64,000 nt of DNA from Gnetum montanum (Eukaryota; Streptophyta; Gnetopsida; Gnetales; Gnetaceae). This document shows positions 22,221 to 33,690 of the stretch, piece by piece. The stretch spans positions 1-64,000 of the forward strand of contig MNCI01015613.1 of NCBI GenBank assembly GCA_015680685.1, in the 5' to 3' direction. The translations under genes were made by a program, and so were the position numbers. Position 1 is the stretch's first letter. Each line of letters starts with the position of its first letter. The notes beneath the pieces are model-generated. The model did not search any database. It saw nothing but the letters and a program-made list of their open reading frames with translations, and was not told the DNA's origin.

Positions 22221-24859
22221 TTTGCTTGGTCCATTATTGCAAGAAAAGTCTTTCCCTTAGCTTCTGATGTTTTGTCCTTAGTGGTTCTAACCTCCTCCAT
22301 TATCCCTTGGGTTTATGGCTTGGGTTACAATGTATGTTCCCTTAACTCCTTGTCCATGGGTGTGGTTGGTCTCATTGTAGATCTCAATTGGCTACCTTCA
22401 GTGGGCTTATTTATTGGTTTAGGGACAAGTTGCTTTCATTGTGGTGGTGATAATTGTTTCTTACTAAATTCTGAGTTATTTATCATGATAGCTGGACATT
22501 GGTCATGGGTCATTTTTACCTTACTTGTTGAAGGTGGAGGGACCCAAAAAATGAATGGTTCCCTAGGCTTTAGAGGATTAGCAACTCGATGATTATGTTA
22601 TAATGTTGAGGCCACTAAAGGAGGGACACATTTGATGAAAGGCTTCTTAGAGCTTAGAGGAGGTGGTACTCGTATGGCAAATGGATCTCTAGGCTTTGTG
22701 CTTAGGGATAGTGGTGGTACTCTAATGACAAATGGTTTCCTAAGGGGGTTAGACCATGGCTTCCATGAATGAGGCTACAGTGTAGGAGTTGTTGTTGGCT
22801 CTTGGAGAGTTGGGCTCATTCACTATCAACTCTCTATGGTTTATCATCTTCTAGAGTTCATCCTTTAATGCTAGGCAAGAATCGGTGTCATGACAAGCCA
22901 TTTGATGATAATGATAATACCTATCCAGCCTAAAGTATCTTGGTAGCATAGGATTATCTTTGGTAGATATCATTGGGTCCCTAGCTATGTCACAAAGATG
23001 ATCGTACCTCTTACAAGATTCTTCAGGAAATTGCTTATGTTATACACGATTGTCTCTAAGCAATTGTTCTAGAAGCTTAGAGGCTTCATAGGCAACCCAG
23101 TGTACTGAGACCTATCCTTACATTCAAATTTTAGTCTTGAAAAATTTGAGGTGTAGGAAGTGGATGGTTGCGCTAATTTAGGAAATGTGTAACATGATGG
23201 TAATCCCTGCCTTTCTCCTTGTTTTAAGTCTTTTGTTACTGTGGCCACTATTGTATGTTCTTGTTTAGTCCTATTATTATCCCTTCTCACATGTTGCTTT
23301 TTGTAGGCCACATAGGCTAGATCGTTGCTTACTTCAATTGCTTCCTTAGTGTTCTTGGTTTGTGAGAAGGCTTGGCTTAGTGACAAGGGTTCTAGGTAGT
23401 ATAGCTTAACTTGATAAATTTTTTTTACTGTCCCTTTGTAGATGGCCAAGGGGTGTGTTTTAGTAATAGGCTCTAGAATCTAGTGAAGTGTTAAGTTCCA
23501 CCTCTAAATGAACCTTTTGACCAGTTCAAGTGGCCCCTACCTCACCTTCATTAGTTGATCCAATGTGGCATCTGGATTCAAGTTATATCTAAAGTGGTTA
23601 ATAAATTCGTTAATCAAGTCCTCAAAGTAAGAGATAGAACCTCTAGGTAAGGTTCAATACCAATTTAGAGCCTTACCCTTGAGAGACATGAGAAAAATTC
23701 TTAATACCATATGAGGCCAAGCTTGCAAGAAGAGACATTCAAACCAAAAGGTTGCTAGAATTTCATTGGGATCCCCTTCACCATTGTATTTGTTAAATTT
23801 TGGAATAGGCGAGCCTGAGGACAAGGTTACTTAAGGCACCATAGGACATACAGGATCATCTTGGTAGAAATCTAGAACATTAACTATCTAAGTTGTGTTG
23901 GCTTTAAGTTTTTGTAGATCTTTTTTAAGGTCTTGGATCATTTGAAAAGCTTGATCCAAGTCTTGGGGCATCCCCGTGGGTTGTAGTACTTGTGCTAATA
24001 GTTAAGGAAGAAGTTGTGAGGCCTATGACCTAGCAATATGTTGCAATATTAAAGAGAGAGGTTGGATTACAATGGTCACAGGTGGGCTAAATAGGGAGAA
24101 AGATGTTTGTGCTAGAACTTGAGGCACAAAGAGGACAAACAGGGTACGAGATGCTTATGTTGCTTAGAGTCCAAATGAGGGTCCCACTGGTATGTCATAG
24201 GGAGATGATGAGGTAGACATCACCATGGATGGGTGAAGAGAGTTAGGTTACATGGCAAAGGGTACCGATGAGAATAAGGAGGTGGACTGAGATACAAGTT
24301 GTTTCTAGTGTGGGGTGATGATGGGTGTGGACCCAAACATGCTAGAATGGATAGGAGGAGAGTTTGATCTTAGGACTTGTTCCATCAATGAGGTAAGACA
24401 TGTGGAGTTAGGTGTGGTTGTTTGGGAAGCTAGAGATTGGAAAATACTTCTAATGAAGGTGTCTAACTCTTTCTTAGCCTCAAAATCCTCTTCCTCTTCT
24501 TAACAATCCTCTGAGCTAATTTCCATAGTAAACTCATCAAACTCTCTAAGGTGTATGAGCATTTGTGCATAGAAGCTAGTGAGGATGATTTGGTCAAAGG
24601 GAGATGGAATGTATTCTTTCGCATCCCCACATATGATTTCAAATTGACGCTTAGCATCAAATTCATAGCATGGCATCAACAAATTGGCTAGAATATTAGC
24701 ACAGAGGAAGCTATAAATTTCCTCGTTAATAACTATGAAATCTAGGCTCTTTCCCCTTTGCCTAAGTAATTGCCTTTGTTCTATGACCATGGGGTCTTTT
24801 AGGTCATAAACATAAACTGCATCTTGGCTAGATACCATGTTTATGCGGTTAAGTGGCAA
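22221..24859 (-). pseudogene. RE1 gag, broken, C-terminus cut off by RE2
   Basis: On the minus strand the N-terminal part is an open stretch of 119 codons (24859-24500). The gag core follows at about 23720-23440, with F-L-M-S-L-K-G-K-A-L-N-W-Y, then G-S-I-S-Y-F-E-D-L-I-N-E-F and R-Y-N-L-N-P-D-A, typical of plant Ty3/gypsy gag, and continues into the open stretch 23449-23069. The region 22760-22560 encodes spaced repeats of K/R-P-F-x-I-R-V-P-P-P, a proline-rich linker found between gag and protease in Tat-like elements. Stops interrupt all parts. The reading continues past RE2 into the protease at 9860. The plus-strand frame 22272-22592 is a shadow of this gene. Confidence 0.75.
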
Positions 24860-25841
24860 TACAGTTGATCAGTTGAAAGACATGGTAAAAATGTGTTGAA
24901 AATTACTTGAAAATATTACAAAATGTGTAGAAACTACAAATTCTAGCAAGTGGAATTTAAAAGTAGCTAAAAGAGATGAAAAGGACTGAAAATTGATCAC
25001 TTAATATAAATAGTAAGGTGGGGGTCAAAGGGGGTATGCCCCCCTTACTAAAGATGGTAAAGGATGTTATCAACCCCACCCATGCTAGACTTCCTAGGTA
25101 CACAAAGGGTCAAAAATGATAAAAATGGCCAAAATAAGTTACTTACTATAAATGGTAAGTGGGAAGATGTAAAATGGATATACCCCTTTAACAAAAATAT
25201 AAAGGTGAAAACATCATAATAAACTTCACCTATGCTTGCTTCCTAGCTACCTTCTATGTTGGGTGTGGTAGGGGAAAGAATGAGATGAGATGAAGGGATC
25301 TCACACCTTCCTATTCCAATGTTGGTAAAGGGGAAAAAAGTTTTGGTAAGTATTTTTTTAGTTGAAAAACCAAAGTAGAAACTTTGATTTTTACAAAGGT
25401 GAGGTTTTTAAGAAATTGGTAATGGTAACCATGCTAGAAAAAATTCACAGCAAGGGATTTTGGATGGTCAGGGGGTAACACCCTAGCTGAAGGGGATTAC
25501 ACCCTTCCTAACTAAGGGGGGTTAAAACCTTCCTAGCTAGCTTTAAATAATTCTTAGCAACTACTATGAAATATTTTTCCAAAACCCAAACACCCACACT
25601 AGCTTTGTTATGAAATTTTCACAACATGGGGGTATGAGGTTTTGGCAGGACATTAATGATGGCTTTAAAATTTCTAGTAATTGTTGTGAAATTTTCAAAA
25701 ATCCAAATTACCTACAACCTCAATGTTGGATTTTGATGATAGGGGGGATGATTTGAAGCATTGGTTTTGTGGTAGAAAAATTGAAAAAGAATGTTTGAAC
25801 ACAAAACTTGTGCAAAGGCCCTTCTTCTAGCACCAAGAGAC
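24860..25841. other. RE1 leader between 5' LTR and gag
   Basis: About 1 kb of noncoding sequence with G-runs and diverged words resembling the 185-bp array (for example AGCTAGCTTTAAATAA). A primer-binding site should lie just left of 25842 on the minus strand. GTCTCTTGGTGCTAGAAGAA is adjacent to the LTR, but I cannot assign it to a tRNA. Confidence 0.5.
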
Positions 25842-27347
25842 TATAGCGATTAAAACATTTGATCACTAGAAAGTCAAAGATATCAGCGATAAAAAGCCTC
25901 AACCCCAAATACCCAAGGCCTCTAAGAAAAAAAGGGATTCAAGGTACCTTGAATGGTCCAGTAGATTACCTAGGGACTTAGCGGGATGCAAAACAAGGTT
26001 CTAAAAGAATGTAAAAATCACACCTCCAAAACAAATACAAAGTGCACACAAAATGAAACTATAAACTTTATTAATTAAATAAATAATAAGTTTAGAGATG
26101 TGTATAAAAGTTTCCATAGGAGAGAAAAAGGGGGATTCACTTGGGTGGGGGTTCCAAGTTCATTGAGGAAGATAGAATCTCCTTCATGATCTAGATTCTT
26201 AGCTACTCCTAATATTTTTAAACCTCCTCTACTACTATTCAAGATCTGCAACTTTGGTTACTGCTCAGGTTGAAAATGTGAAGGATTTAAGTAGTCGAGA
26301 TACTCCACACTAATATTTGGGGATCCCAGGGGGCGACGTTGACACTTCTACCTCACAAATCCCAAGGGAAGGAATAATAGGGGTAACAAGGCTATAATGG
26401 TCCTATGTTGGCAAGCCCTAAGAAGTTGTGTTTTTGCTAGGAAGCAAGAGCTTTTGGATGTCAAACATGAAAAAAATGCAAAGTGTGTACAATTGCCAAA
26501 AGTGGACTCTTGAAATGGTGTGAGGGTTTGATTTTTATAGGTCTTTGACCATGATTTGGGCTACAAATTTGTTGCAAACGCTTAATAGACTGGACTACAA
26601 ATTGCTACAAATTTCTACCATGATTACGGGGTTAGTGCCCAAAATCCAGGGGGTTACCATATATGGAAACTGTCATACCCCCTGGCCATTCTATTTACCA
26701 AAAATAGAAATGGGATGCACCTTCCATGCTGGATTCACCCTTTCCATGCAAGGTCTTCAAACTTCCACACTAGCTTTGTAAGGTCCTTGCTAAAGTTTAT
26801 GTTAAAATCTTGGTCATGTTGCTTCTACGATAAGGAGGAGGTGTTAATGTTGAAGGGGGATCAGAGATCAATACTAGGGGTTAAGGTCAAATTTCTCCAA
26901 GCTAAGTTACCCCTTTTCTATGCTAGGGGTGGGTGAGATCCATTCCTTGCACTCCTCCACACTAGCTTTCATGCTTCTATGCTAGGAGTAGGTGACCCCA
27001 CACCTGTCCAAGCTGAGTTACCCTCCTATAGGAGTTTTCCAATGTAGAAAAGTGTATACACCCCATAAAACCCATTAAATTACCATTTTTGGCATCCCAA
27101 AAGGCACTTTTAAAACCCCACCCCCACCCCTACCCCCCAACAAGCCCAAATATAAACAATAGATGACTCTTTTCACTTGGGGAATGAGGCTTTAGCCACC
27201 TATGAGGCATTTTTCAACCCCAAAAGTATGAAATATATGAGATTTTCTCATATGGGTTATAATCGTCACATTTCCAATGAATTTTTATCTCAAGTTTCAT
27301 GGGGTGGGGTTACAAAGATTACAACGTGTAAATTTGGTGGTGTTTCA
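25842..27347 (-). repeat. RE1 5' LTR (1506 bp)
   Basis: Partner of 2108-3624 in the same orientation. The left end reads TATAGCGATT, matching TATAGCAACA at 2108 and TGTAGCGACC in RE6. The right end GGTGGTGTTTCA matches 3613-3624. Satellite sequence resumes five bases later. Confidence 0.82.
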
Positions 27348-27352
27348 CCTCT

Positions 27353-27524
27353 TGGTACATTATACAAAATTTCCTCAATGGATTTCAGGTTATAGGGTTT
27401 ATGGTTTAGTGTTTTTAAGATTTAGGATTAGGAGATTAGGGTATAGGATTTATGATTTAAGGTTTAGTGTTTAGGATATTTAGAATTTAGAGGCTTTTAG
27501 GGTTTTAGCATTTAGGATGCATGG
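27353..27524. repeat. Composite telomere-like satellite, right part
   Basis: TGGTACATTATACAAAATTT continues the spacer broken at 2107 (compare GTTGCATTATACAACATTTT near 1454), and from about 27385 a short TTTAGGG-like array (GTTATAGGGTTTATGGTTTAG and variants) runs to 27523, where another LTR fragment begins. Confidence 0.8.
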
Positions 27525-27960
27525 TGAAACACCACTAAGAAATTTCATGTTACAACTTGTAACCTTCACCATCAAAGCCAAGGCTAGAATTTTGTTGTAA
27601 AATGTAAAGATTGTAATCCATGAGATTCAATTTCACATCATTCAACTTTTGGGGCTACAAAATGCTTCATACGTTATCATAGCATCACTTCCCAAGTGGA
27701 AAAAGTCATATCATGTCTATATTTAGGCTTGGATAGGCTGAAAATGCCTTGAGAACTATCAAACTTGGCATTTTCATGGATTTTTGTGGGGGTATAACCT
27801 CAACTACGTTGGAACCACCCACACCTGGAATTGGGGAGTTTGGGTTTTCATTTTCATAGCAGTTGCCAACATAGCTTCCATACCCTTCATCATTACTCCA
27901 CAAGGCTAGCATTGGAGTGGTTGGGGATCTGGTTTTTTCCAACAATTTTAGCACTCCAAC
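27525..27960 (+). repeat. RE1-type LTR fragment in opposite orientation
   Basis: Starts TGAAACACCACTAAG and follows the complement of the RE1 LTR for at least 200 bp (GTAAAGATTGTAATCCATGAG against the complement of 3540-3556, then TATATTTAGGCTTGG). Similarity becomes too weak to follow beyond about 27830-27960. The left boundary is a clean LTR start abutting the telomere-like array; no right boundary or target duplication was found. The open frame 27706-28029 has no domain. Confidence 0.65.
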
Positions 27961-30900
27961 AATTCTAGTGTTGCTCCAACATTTCAAGGTGGATCTCATG
28001 AAGCCAATGTGGATCTGCAAAGTCAACATGATATGCTAAAAATCACTTTACTATTTATGGTATCCAACATAGCTTTGATGGCCTTGGAGGTATCAAGACT
28101 TACCATTTATGGAAACTACATTGGAATTAAAGGCCTGCTACACCTACAAATTGTATCAATCTTTCAACAATCATGGCAAGAATTTGTAGCCAACAAGAAA
28201 TTTCATAAATAGTCAACATGCTAAACAACCAAGTACATGAATAACTACATAATATCTAATGTTGAAAATATAACAAGATATAGAATCTCTAGTTTAGTAA
28301 TGTCATCAATTTTTTCCATACTTCATCCAACCATGAAAACCTAAAAATAAAAAGTAGATATCAGTATAAAATCGAGTAAAAACTCTTTGCACCTTCTTCA
28401 ACTAAAGAGTGGATAGAATTCATGGTGGATAGGCTAGGCGTGATTAAACTATAAAAAATGTTAGCATAGATAGACATATCTAGCAACTAAGATTGAACAA
28501 TCATAATAATCCAAACCAAATATCACTACCTCAAGTGAATTACCACTTCACCATCAACTTGTAAATAAGGATTCTAACATGCACTACACTTAGTATTAAA
28601 TGTTTTAAAGTTAAACATGTATACTTTTTATAAAATTTTAATTGTCAAATACAAAATAAAATATTAATTTATCACATGCACGAATTTATTATTTATCTCA
28701 AACTAAATGAAAATCATCATGCAAAACTTACTTCTTACATTCCAAACTCCTCATGTTATAGGCATCTACCATGACTTGCATTTAATGTTCCTAAGGCATC
28801 AGAAAAAAATGATCAATAATCCATGGAATGATCTTCTCATGTAGAATGAGATCTATAATGAAAGCCATATTGATGCATCCTAGGGAGGATCAATCACCAA
28901 ACATCTCTAGGGAGTTCATCTTCAACTAACCACATAAGTAGATGCTAGCTCCAACATCCAACAAATAACCAAACATGACAAATCAAACACTAATGGTGGA
29001 GGATTATTACCAAAAGTAAGAGATTCTAATAGTCAAATAGGTCCAATATTGATACCAAAATAATATGCATAGATCCCAAACATCGATTTTCAACAATTCA
29101 AATTAAGTGTCAGCATTATAAAAGGGCTAGGACCATCATCCAAGGAAGCCAAAAACTACCAAAGCATTAACCAAACAACACAAACTTATTCAAATAGATG
29201 TACACCAACATTTAAGCTTTTGTTAAACAATTATAGTTCTCAAAGGAGAATAAGTGAATTCGAGATACATTATACATATTATAGGATGAAATAAGGATAA
29301 TTTGGATACACACTAGAGGTTTAGGCTTCAACGAAGATAGTATTTTCCAAGATTGACCTAGTAGGAAAGACATCTTTCTACAACTTTTGACATATGGGAA
29401 CGACATCTTACCAATCTTAAAAATATCTTGTTGAAGACAAAAAAGAGTAACAACATTTGTAAAATCCAATAATAAAAAGCACATACCAAGGACACTGTAA
29501 TCAAGGAAAATCAAGATTCAACAAGTTTGGAAACACAATCGAGAGAGGATCAGAAAACAAACAAGAGCATTACCCTTAAGGAAATTGAATTCTTGAAATG
29601 CCTAGAAGAACACAAACATAACAAAGATATTTCATTCTCACAAGCTTGAAAAAATGGACAGCAAGAGAATTCCTACACTAAGAAAACCCTAAAACCTTGT
29701 AAGAGCAAGATCTAGACAAAATTAACGTACTAAGCAAAGGAACTAGAACCTGGAACTCCAAACTAAGCATAAGATAAGGATACCAATATAACCACAATTG
29801 AATCAAGAAAATATATAGAATGAAAAATATAATAAATCATAGAATCAAAATTGCAAATGATATTAACCATTCATAATAATAAAATACAAAACTACAAAAT
29901 TGTTGATATTGATTTCTCAAAGATTACATGCCCAAGATTGATAGAAATAGTGATGATTACAACAATTAAATTAAAAACCAAAGCACAAAATTTATAATCT
30001 ATTCAATTATAGAAATACCCAATCCCATAAAATCTACATAAATTCATGGAATTTAATTTTGCAAAATCCTTTTCTTGTACAAGTACACAAAATCCTTCAA
30101 ATTACTATGAGCAGAAGCAAGGCCAAGCTTACTCATCTTAAATATGCACAAGAATGCCCACAAATAGGATGAAGCACCATAAAACATCTACCAAATGAAT
30201 AATATGATCCAAAAACCTATAGCACCTCTAGAAACTCTAAATTCTATTAATATTACTTCCTATTTCAAGGGAAAATATCAAGATGTATGGATTGCAAGAA
30301 TCATAGAGGTTTAATAAAAGACTATTAAGAATCATATATAGGAAAATTAGACTAGTTTTCACAATAGAAATTACTCTAAGTGGATCATTCCACTAGTCAC
30401 GTTCCAAACTCATATATTTTTCTCACTTTCTCTCCTATTCCATCATAACATAATTCATATTGCATAAGTATAAAATAACACATGTTGATAATATCTTTAA
30501 TTTAACTAAACAAAACTAATTAAATATAAAATATTTCTAACTTCTACCAAACAAATCATAAGTTTCCAACCATGCAATGCTCTTTTCATAATCTCCATGA
30601 AATCTTGCCACACTCATCAATAGGATTACTTCACATTTATTAGATGAAATTACATAAATCATAAATATCAATAGAAATACATGATTAAATTAATCCATGC
30701 ACACCACAAAGCTCATAAAGAAAAATATATATAAATACATTAAATATTAAATGTACCAAACCAGCATTTAACTAGCAAGCAAACAAACTCAAAATCTCAA
30801 GAAAGAAATATATTAATTAAGAAACTAAAAATATGAAATGTTATATAAAAATAAAAATAAATAGATCATCAAACAATTGGTAAATGGTAGGAGACACTAA

Positions 30901-32262
30901 AAAATAGGAAACAAGATCCAACAAATTTGGGAAGCATAATAAAACAAGAGGAAATTGACCAAGAGATAACAACACAATGAAAGGAATTAAACCTTTAAAA
31001 AATCATCAAAACCCTATAACAATACAAAGACTCAAAATATTTTAATATGGTTCAATTGCAATAGATACTATGACAAGATGACGGTAATGATATCAAAACA
31101 CTAATTGAAGGAGAAATACCCATGCCCCAAAACTGTTGGTGGAATAATCTTACAAAAACCCTTTAAAACTCAATATTGGTAAATAACATAAGATTTACAA
31201 TGAATAAATAGCAAAATAAAAATAAAAAATTACATGATTCTAATCATGAAAAGAAAACTTCCTAATTCCTAATGAAATTTGCATATATCTATAGAAATTA
31301 AATAGTATAGCGAATGTGCACAAAACAACCTATGAACCAAATGAAACAAGAAAAGAATCCAAGATTACTCTCTTGAAAATGGAAGTACAAATCCTTAATA
31401 GTACACAAAACTTAGCTATGAACTTTCGCTATCCAATGCTTACGAATAAGCAAAGCTCCATACACTACCATAACCCTTCAATCTAGTAGTACTTTCGTAA
31501 TCAATAATCAGATGCCAAAGTGTTCAATTTAGAAGAGTGTGGATTTTTATGGAAACATACCCAAAAAACCATTTTATCACAACTAGCTAATTTTTAAAAA
31601 ACTAAAACACTAGAAAAAAATATATCACCAAAACTCTTGTAATATATGTAACCTTTCATAATACAAAAAACAATCCCAAAAATTAAACATACAAAAATAG
31701 CATATACTATAATAAACTAACTATTAAAAATAAAAATACATGCTCACACAAAAATTAACCATGCCATTATATGTCATGTTATGCCCTTAACATAGGTTGC
31801 ATGAGAACATGTAAAAACTCATCCAAAGGGTTAATGCATATTAGTTAGGAAATAATAATACATAATTATAATAAATGATATATAACTAAAATAATGCATA
31901 AAAAAGAAAATAGGAAGTTAGAAAATCTAACTCATCAAGAGCATAGTTAAACATGACATTACATCAAGGCTTCTTTAAGGATAAAGTACAAGGAAAATTG
32001 ATCCTAACCATAACCTAGGATAAGTTTTTATACTATTTTTTAATTATTAATGACTTTTTTTCATTTTTTAGTGAAGGACCAATGATGAAAGTTCAAAACA
32101 CCATATCAAGATATCTTCTGAAAGAAATTCTTTTTTAAAACAAGGCTATGACCAATAACTTATTCTATGTAACATATGCTCCATAGCTTACTAAACACAT
32201 GTGGAAGCCTAATTAGAATGAATAATTTACTCTCATACACCATCTATAGTAAAGTATTAACT
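27961..32262. other. AT-rich intergenic sequence, no supported gene
   Basis: A-rich on the plus strand, with many short A/T runs and no codon-like periodicity or retroelement block that I could recognise on either strand. The small frame 29212-29514 (minus) has no domain. Probably very old, unrecognisable repeat debris. Confidence 0.6.
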
Positions 32263-32533
32263 AAAGGAAAGTTCACCAAGGATCAAGTTATAATGATCAC
32301 TTGTATAATCATAACCTATGCTAAACATAGGAATGTTGATGTCAACAATGCTTTCAAAAAGACTCTAAATCTTAAAAAGCTTAGTTTTTTCTCTTCTAGA
32401 GGAAAGTTCCCTAAGGCTCAAGCCACAATGATCACTTTTATAATCATAGCCTATGCTATACATACAAATGTCAATAACAATGATACTTTCAAAATACTTT
32501 AAATTTTAAAGACCTTAATTTTTCCTCTAGTGT
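32263..32533 (+). repeat. Two diverged tandem copies of a 136-bp unit
   Basis: Copies start GGAAAGTTCACCAAGG (about 32266) and GGAAAGTTCCCTAAGG (32402) and share AATGATCACTT, TATAATCATA and CTATGCTA. Both lie in one 108-codon open frame (32176-32502), so the translated unit repeats with period about 45 residues, each with an I-I-(T/A)-Y-A core. A pentatricopeptide-repeat origin is conceivable from that core but the period (35 expected) does not fit. No function is claimed. Confidence 0.5.
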
Positions 32534-33405
32534 AACATAAATGGTTTCTAAGGATTCCATACCTAAAAGTCTTGCTTTTAATAGAATAAATTACATATTC
32601 TTTTGGGGAGAGAGGGGGTGGTGTTATCAATCCTCAAAAAAAGTTTTATTAATCAAAATAGAGTATCAATTATACATGTAGCATTTGACAAACTAGATAG
32701 AAAGAGTAAAAAATACATAAGTAGCATCTAATAGAACAAATAGAAATAATACAAAAGGAAAAACTCAATGGATTTGGGAATGCCTACTTAAGAATTTATT
32801 TTTACATTTAGACAAAAAATAAAAGAAAGAAGCACCCTTTCGAAAATTCACTTCTTATCAAAGACCAAGTGTAATCAATAGTACAAGTAGAATGAATAAA
32901 GAATCAAATGAAGTAGATGAAAACTAGAATTAAAAAGAAGTGCTCCCTTGTAGAATTATGCTAAATAAGATTACTTGCACTGGAGCTTCTATTGCACATA
33001 AATCTAAACTAAGGCTACAAAAGATGAATCAACTAATTAATCTTTAATTGAACCTTTAAAACTTGTGATATAATTTGGAAATGGATAAGGTGGAGGATTT
33101 GTGATTTTTCTGTAATAGTTAGATGATAAATATTTGAATATTTTATATCCTAAAAATAATATTGCATTTGTACTTCCAAATATGAAAGAGAATAATAGGC
33201 TTGATAACATTCCAAATAAATCTAAAATTCAAGGAGATAAATTGGATATCAATTTTAAAATTATAAAGTTTTTAAAGCTTACAATAATGCTATCATGTGA
33301 AGGAATGTTAATACTTATGTTTCCAAGTGGAAGCATGTCATTATTACACCAAGATAGCATCTCTTCAAGGTAATTCTTTAATAGTCCCCCGCCAAATCTT
33401 TCCTC
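32534..33405. other. AT-rich sequence upstream of the LINE remnant
   Basis: No identifiable domain. The frame at 33134-33373 (plus) might be a decayed upstream part of the LINE polymerase, since it is on the same strand and ends just before the zinc-finger remnant, but no reverse-transcriptase motif is visible. Confidence 0.35.
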
Positions 33406-33690
33406 CAAGACCACAATGTGGCTCTCTCATCTCATCCATGTGTGTTTTGTAACAGTGAGCCAGAAATAGTCAATCATATTCTATTACATTACAACTTTAC
33501 TTATAATGTTTGGATTGAATTCTTTAAACTAAACCTCTTGCTCAGCTCTCACCTTACCCACCTGTCATATTTGCAATTTTGATAAAATCAAGGTTTGAGT
33601 TTGATTTGCTTTCCCTTCCTTTTTGTAGTTAAAATTTGAGAGAAGAGAGATCACATAGTATTCATAGGTAAGCAAAGGGGACTATGTTCA
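33406..33690 (+). pseudogene. LINE ORF2 C-terminal zinc-finger (zf-RVT) remnant
   Basis: One frame reads H-P-C-V-F-C-N-S-E-P-E-I-V-N-H-I-L-L-H (cysteines at 33439 and 33448, histidines at 33475 and 33487) followed by N-V-W-I-E-F-F-K. This is the C-x2-C ... H ... V-W pattern of the zf-RVT domain that ends the polymerase of many plant LINEs. The residue after the second histidine, normally cysteine, is tyrosine. About 100 bp further, E-K-R-x-H-I-V-F resembles the usual W-E-x-R-N-x-x-V-F terminal block. The rest of the LINE is missing or unrecognisable. Confidence 0.65.

Larger units (their letters stand above)
2108..27347 (-). mobile_element. RE1: 25-kb gag-protease LTR retrotransposon, host of nested insertions
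   Basis: Two related terminal repeats (2108-3624, 25842-27347) enclose minus-strand gag (about 22.2-24.9 kb) and protease (9.3-9.9 kb). Removing the element and a 5-bp duplication makes the flanking satellite align without a gap to its intact copies near 290 and 1450, so it entered as a single insertion. The flanking pentamers CCGGC and CCTCT no longer match, which suits an old event. Subtracting the nested RE2 (10023-22215) leaves about 13 kb. No reverse transcriptase, RNase H or integrase is visible between the protease and the 3' LTR. That stretch is filled with tandem repeats. Post-LTR sequence and 30-bp repeats are shared with RE6, so it belongs to the same Ty3/gypsy family. Confidence 0.8.

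Noticed and set aside
22272-22592. 106-codon plus-strand frame
   Set aside because: It is the complement of the RE1 gag linker, which has the repeated proline-rich pattern on the minus strand.
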